Source: CAYJLC01 sp044426345
Lineage (GTDB): Bacteria; Bacillota; Clostridia; Oscillospirales; Butyricicoccaceae
DNA length: 7,847 nt
Assembly (NCBI GenBank): GCA_044426345.1
Contig: JAWXUP010000096.1
Location: 1 to 7,847 of the forward strand
Reading direction: 5' to 3'
Shown: positions 5,941 through 7,847 of the stretch, piece by piece
How the letters are laid out: each line of letters begins with the position of its first letter
How positions within the stretch are numbered: the stretch's first letter is position 1
Program-made: the position numbers and the translations under genes
The notes under the pieces: generated by a model
What the model was told of the DNA's origin: nothing
Database searches by the model: none
What the model saw: only the letters and a program-made list of their open reading frames with translations

Positions 5941-7236
5941 TTACATAAAGCGTGATATGCCTTCGACAAATTTTTCGGAAGCATAGCTAATTGCAAATGA
6001 TGCTACGATACCAGAGCCAGCAGTAAGCGCTGTTCCTACAGCTGTGCCAACTAATATACCAGAACCAATTTTGGATAATGCTCCAGTTGTAAAGCTCACA
6101 GCAATTGCAGTACCACTTTTATTTATAGCAAGATTAATGCCAAAGCTACTTAATTCTTCTGCAAGTTCTCTCCCCACTCCGTTATCAATACCAGTATTTA
6201 GAATTTTAGCAATCGAAAAAAGTGTATCGGCATCTGTCAAATCACTTCCTATTTTATAACCATATTTTACTAAAATTGGAGCAATACCATCAAAAGCTAT
6301 AGTAGGAAGTTTAGATACGATATCATAAACCTCCCATCTCGGTATTAACTCTTCAAGCTCTGGCTCTAAACTATAACACTTTATATTAACTTCTTCTAGA
6401 GATTTTATGCATTTTCTTATATTGTCTTTGTTTTCAGGAGTTACGTATGATTTGTCACGAACGCCTTGATTTAAGTCGTCTCTTAATTGGTCAAAAACTC
6501 CAATAAAAGCATTATCAATAAACATTTTAAATACATATGGGTTATTGCTCATAGAATATTCTTTTGATAATTCAGTGTAGAAAATTCGTTTTTCGAGGTC
6601 TTCGATATAGTCTTTTGTGCATATTTGCTTGCCGTTTTTACCAGTATAATTACGTTCGTTATTTTGGTAATTATACTTAACCATAACATCTTTCAAAAAA
6701 TCTATAGTATCATTTTTATCTAAGATTTCAAGCAAACAGTTACAATTATTTTCGGTTTCTGGGAAAGAATACATACCGTTATTTATAACTTTATTAATCA
6801 AATCGACGCTACTACTTGTTGATAAGTAACGATTATTATTTACTTTTCGCGCGCCTTCATTAATTTCGTTATCACTAGCCCTTGAGTTCCTTTTTATGCT
6901 AAAACTATTAAGTTCAAGCAAGGAGATACAATCACTGGCTCTGCCACCTATAAAACCATAATTTGCTTGTACTTCAGAAAGTCCTCTAACAAAATTTGCT
7001 GTATTTTTTCTGTCATCAGAATCTACGTATGGCAATATTTGTGAATGTTTACTTAGGTCATCATACATTTCGGACAAAACATCTGAAATATAATTACAAA
7101 TTCTATCTGTTGCGGTTTTATAGTCATAACCTGTACTGTTTGTCATTAGTTTACTGATGAAATATTTGCTGTTTATTGTGAAGAAATACCTCTGACTACC
7201 TACGATTTCACCACTTGATTTTAGTTCTGTACTCAT
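5941..7236 (-). CDS. Protein of unknown function with C-terminal glycine-zipper hydrophobic segment
   Basis: The product is 431 aa and I do not recognise a family. There is no signal peptide. Residues 1-370 are hydrophilic, Asn/Asp/Ser/Lys-rich and probably mainly helical, without an evident catalytic motif. Residues about 374-418 are hydrophobic and small-residue-rich and contain G393-x3-G397-x3-G401, a GxxxGxxxG glycine zipper, followed by a short polar end (SEKFVEGISRFM). This suggests one or two tightly packed membrane-inserting helices, as in some pore-forming or membrane-associated effector proteins; that role is inference. The ATG at 7234-7236 has AAGGAG 7 bases upstream and a good promoter at 7292-7320, so the gene looks intact and expressed by itself. 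It faces the small membrane-protein gene tail to tail and lies beside a broken recombinase, consistent with accessory DNA. Confidence 0.8.
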   Translation of the reverse strand: MSTELKSSGEIVGSQRYFFTINSKYFISKLMTNSTGYDYKTATDRICNYISDVLSEMYDDLSKHSQILPYVDSDDRKNTANFVRGLSEVQANYGFIGGRASDCISLLELNSFSIKRNSRASDNEINEGARKVNNNRYLSTSSSVDLINKVINNGMYSFPETENNCNCLLEILDKNDTIDFLKDVMVKYNYQNNERNYTGKNGKQICTKDYIEDLEKRIFYTELSKEYSMSNNPYVFKMFIDNAFIGVFDQLRDDLNQGVRDKSYVTPENKDNIRKCIKSLEEVNIKCYSLEPELEELIPRWEVYDIVSKLPTIAFDGIAPILVKYGYKIGSDLTDADTLFSIAKILNTGIDNGVGRELAEELSSFGINLAINKSGTAIAVSFTTGALSKIGSGILVGTAVGTALTAGSGIVASFAISYASEKFVEGISRFM

Positions 7237-7263
7237 TAAATTGCTCCTTATTATATATTAAAT

Positions 7264-7289
7264 ATACACGTTTTGTGTATTTACGTTTT
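7264..7289. repeat. Palindrome and direct repeat in the leader of the 431-aa gene
   Basis: ATACAC (7264-7269) and GTGTAT (7275-7280) form an inverted repeat around GTTTT. In addition ACGTTTT occurs twice at a 15-base step (7268-7274 and 7283-7289). The block lies between the predicted start site (about 7285) and the ribosome binding site, a place for a repressor operator or a 6-bp leader hairpin in RNA. Confidence 0.45.
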
Positions 7290-7291
7290 AT

Positions 7292-7320
7292 ATAATAGGG
7301 CATAATGTGTAGTTTGCCAA
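7292..7320 (-). promoter_or_regulatory. Promoter of the 431-aa gene
   Basis: On the minus strand TTGGCA (7315-7320) and TATTAT (7292-7297) are spaced by 17 bases. The predicted start near 7285 leaves a leader of about 50 bases ending in AAGGAG and ATG. Confidence 0.65.
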
Positions 7321-7388
7321 TGATTTTTATTATAAATTGCAAAAATTAGCATAGAGATATTGGTGCTAAACTTTATTGATAACGCAAG

Positions 7389-7741
7389 TTAACCCAACTC
7401 AACCTCCTCCCCAAGCAGATTATAAACAATCGTAATATCTTGCTTTGCAACGCCGTCTACTATCGTTTTTTGACCGACGATAATTTTGTCTATCAGCTTT
7501 ATCATAAGTTCTCGGTCGATAGTTTCGATGTTAGTACAGCCTTTAATTAGCTTAACCCAAGCCTTAATATCGTTATCCATTTCTTTGGAAACGTTTAGTT
7601 TTTCGGTGAGTTCATTTAATTGAGCAGACTTTTTGGTCTGCTCTTTTTTGTACTTGTCAATCATAGATAGCACTGTATCACGAGGGATATCGCCAAGAAC
7701 CATTTCTTCATATAGCTTTGTTATTAGGTTTTCAAGGGATA
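7389..7741 (-). pseudogene. Large serine recombinase, C-terminal remnant cut by an IS3-family insertion
   Basis: The last 116 codons of a recombinase remain, beginning SLENLITKLYEEMVLGDIPR and ending with an aromatic/acidic tail (ITIVYNLLGEEVELG). The repeated Lys/Glu-rich helix (KYKKEQTKKSAQLNELTEKL) is the coiled-coil part, and IDRELMIKLIDKIIVG is the typical block near the C-terminus of clostridial large serine recombinases (DUF4368-like). These enzymes integrate and excise phages and conjugative or mobilisable elements. The resolvase catalytic domain and zinc-ribbon part are missing here. The frame is open up to the IS inverted repeat at 7742, so the ATG at 7703 is only an internal Met. 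If the remainder lies beyond the insertion sequence, the gene is interrupted rather than deleted; either way this copy should be inactive. Its stop precedes the 431-aa gene's promoter region by about 70 bases. Confidence 0.8.
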
Positions 7742-7762
7742 TGTCAACCCAAAATAGTACAA
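7742..7762. repeat. Terminal inverted repeat of the IS3-family element
   Basis: Reading inwards from the element end it starts TGTCAACCCAAAA and ends AGTACAA. TG at the tip fits IS3-family ends. The length is estimated because the opposite end is not in the window for comparison. Confidence 0.65.
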
Positions 7763-7763
7763 T

Positions 7764-7847
7764 TCATAGCTTTTCAATAATTAAATTTCTTTTTTCAAAT
7801 TCTGATGGTGCAAGATAGCCCAAAGTACCATGAATACGAATATTATT
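7764..7847 (-). CDS. IS3-family transposase OrfB, last 27 residues (partial at right edge)
   Basis: The minus-strand frame reads NNIRIHGTLGYLAPSEFE and then KRNLIIEKL before TGA at 7764-7766. The block N-x-x-R-x-H-x-x-L-G-Y-x-x-P-x-E-F is the hallmark C-terminus of IS3-family OrfB (rve/DDE integrase core). The catalytic DDE residues lie upstream, outside the window. The stop codon falls one base from the inverted repeat, as expected for these compact elements. Whether the transposase is intact cannot be judged. Confidence 0.85.
   Translation of the reverse strand, partial: NNIRIHGTLGYLAPSEFEKRNLIIEKL

Larger units (their letters stand above)
7742..7847 (-). mobile_element. IS3-family insertion sequence, one end (continues past right edge)
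   Basis: The element end is marked by a terminal inverted repeat beginning TGTCAACCC at 7742, followed inwards by the 3' end of the transposase gene. The TG terminus and the transposase stop close to the end are typical of the IS3 family. The adjoining recombinase frame stops exactly at this boundary. The other end and the target duplication are outside the window. Confidence 0.8.

Noticed and set aside
7389..7703. Independent 104-aa gene starting at ATG 7703
   Set aside because: The frame continues upstream to the IS boundary with recombinase-like residues, so the ATG is internal to a truncated gene.

Overview
The window is AT-rich DNA with Gram-positive style Shine-Dalgarno sequences (AAGGAG, GGAGG, GGGGTGA) and sigma-A type promoters. 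Together with an oxygen-sensitive 2-hydroxyacyl-CoA dehydratase/activase type system, an S-layer-homology (SLH) protein and a clostridial-type serine recombinase remnant, this points to a low-GC anaerobic Firmicute of the class Clostridia. The species cannot be told from this sequence.

Left block (1-5104, all on the minus strand; transcription runs from about 5060 towards 1): a MarR-family repressor, then a 971-aa protein with two ATPase activase domains plus a DUF2229-type region, then a 438-aa iron-sulfur dehydratase-like protein, then the start of a secreted SLH protein that runs off the left edge. The 971-aa and 438-aa proteins together correspond to what I recall as a single polypeptide of about 1400 aa in many Clostridia. 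Here it is divided by a stop codon, one spacer base and a GTG start with its own ribosome binding site. Closely matching 14-bp operator-like elements lie on the marR promoter (two in tandem) and in front of the activase gene (one). The simplest model is a MarR repressor controlling itself and the iron-sulfur system.

Middle (5105-5444, no gene): a near-consensus plus-strand promoter is followed about 85 bases later by a perfect 11-bp terminator hairpin. Together they outline an orphan small RNA of roughly 110 nt. A second hairpin and a weak extended -10 promoter lie just before the next gene.

Right block (5445-7847): a small two-helix membrane protein (plus strand) is convergent, 4 bases apart, with a 431-aa protein of unknown function whose C-terminus is a glycine-zipper hydrophobic segment. 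The 431-aa gene has its own good promoter and a palindrome in its leader. Beyond it lie the last 116 codons of a large serine recombinase, interrupted by the end of an IS3-family insertion sequence (terminal inverted repeat plus the last 27 residues of the transposase) that runs off the right edge. This side therefore looks like accessory DNA next to, or inside, a decayed mobile element.
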